The notes under the pieces are model-generated. The model had not been told where the DNA came from and searched no databases. It saw only the letters and a program-made list of their open reading frames with translations. This document shows positions 12,916 through 13,053 of a DNA stretch of 13,053 bases, one piece after another. The stretch is from Candidatus Peregrinibacteria bacterium (GTDB lineage: Bacteria; Patescibacteriota; Gracilibacteria; UBA1369; UM-FILTER-53-11), in assembly GCA_023245725.1 (NCBI GenBank), contig JAHFJU010000042.1, positions 1 through 13,053 on the forward strand. Reading direction: 5' to 3'. Every line of letters starts with the position of its first letter. Within the stretch, counting starts at the first letter, position 1. Made by a program: the position numbers and the translations under genes.

Positions 12916-13053
12916 CACAACAACAAACTGTGCCGGTTAATCTTCCGGTAAATTTAACTGCGATTACTGAACCAGCTCCTGCTGCGTTGCCGCAAATACC
13001 TGCAACTGTGAAGGTCGTTTTTTTCTGCAAAGACTGCGAAAAAATCGTTATTG
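12912..13053 (+). CDS. Start of a zinc-ribbon-like protein, partial: 3' end beyond the window
   Basis: An ATG overlapping the previous stop (ATGA) opens a frame through the window end, 47 codons. The product begins with a Gln/Pro/Ala-rich segment (MTQQQTVPVNLPVNLTAITE, then a Pro/Ala stretch) followed by KVVFFCKDCEKIVI. The C-x2-C pair after a short strand is what one expects at the start of a zinc ribbon; the second Cys pair would lie outside. The overlap and shared direction tie it to the membrane-protein cluster. Function is unknown. Confidence 0.7.
   Translation, partial: MTQQQTVPVNLPVNLTAITEPAPAALPQIPATVKVVFFCKDCEKIVI

Noticed and set aside
1..13053. Recoded genetic code (TGA as glycine), as in some CPR lineages
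   Set aside because: TGA ends alaS and the CofE-like gene at the expected family lengths or domain ends, and no in-frame TGA is needed inside any gene.

Overview
The window is an AT-rich stretch of bacterial chromosome that reads best as a member of the Candidate Phyla Radiation (Patescibacteria), probably Parcubacteria-like. The lineage is an inference. It rests on a DUF4012 protein, an alanyl-tRNA synthetase that stops after its editing domain, a CofE-type glutamyl ligase with no F420 genes in view, small membrane and PH-domain proteins, and the near absence of Shine-Dalgarno sequences. TGA is used as a stop (end of alaS, end of the CofE-like gene), so the code is standard and not the Gracilibacteria/Absconditabacteria variant. 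I see no mobile element, CRISPR array, rRNA or tRNA.

Layout. Positions 1-1393 (minus) hold a CofE-family gamma-glutamyl ligase overlapping purN by 4 nt; purN runs off the left edge. Positions 1394-1736 are an intergenic stretch with a very A-rich block and a hairpin terminator for the next operon. Positions 1737-5375 (minus) are a two-gene envelope operon: a DUF3352-like anchored protein followed by a DUF4012 anchored protein. From 5536 to 7500 (plus) is alaS, convergent and only 8 bp from a soluble Hanks-type kinase (7509-8981, minus). Next come a NAD kinase (9078-9950, minus) and a GT4 glycosyltransferase (9977-11098, minus). From 11220 to the right edge (plus) runs a cluster of four: a small membrane protein, a bPH2/PH-domain membrane protein, a four-helix membrane protein and the start of a zinc-ribbon-like protein.

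How the genes relate. The glutamyl ligase/purN pair may be a folate-linked unit, because PurN consumes 10-formyl-tetrahydrofolate and CofE relatives have been reported to act on folate. The 1737-5375 pair and the 11220-13053 cluster are both envelope-directed and of unknown function. AlaS, NAD kinase, the kinase and the glycosyltransferase are separate housekeeping or signalling genes, and each seems to have its own promoter.

Three sequence-level signals stand out. First, seven of the twelve starts have a -10-like hexamer (TATACT three times, TATAAT twice, TACAAT, CAGAAT) ending only 6-12 nt before the start codon, which points to leaderless or near-leaderless transcripts. Second, the DUF4012 coding sequence contains a 30-nt perfect palindrome and a separate perfect 20-nt inverted repeat, which looks like template-switch mutation. 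Third, AlaRS lacks the C-Ala domain.
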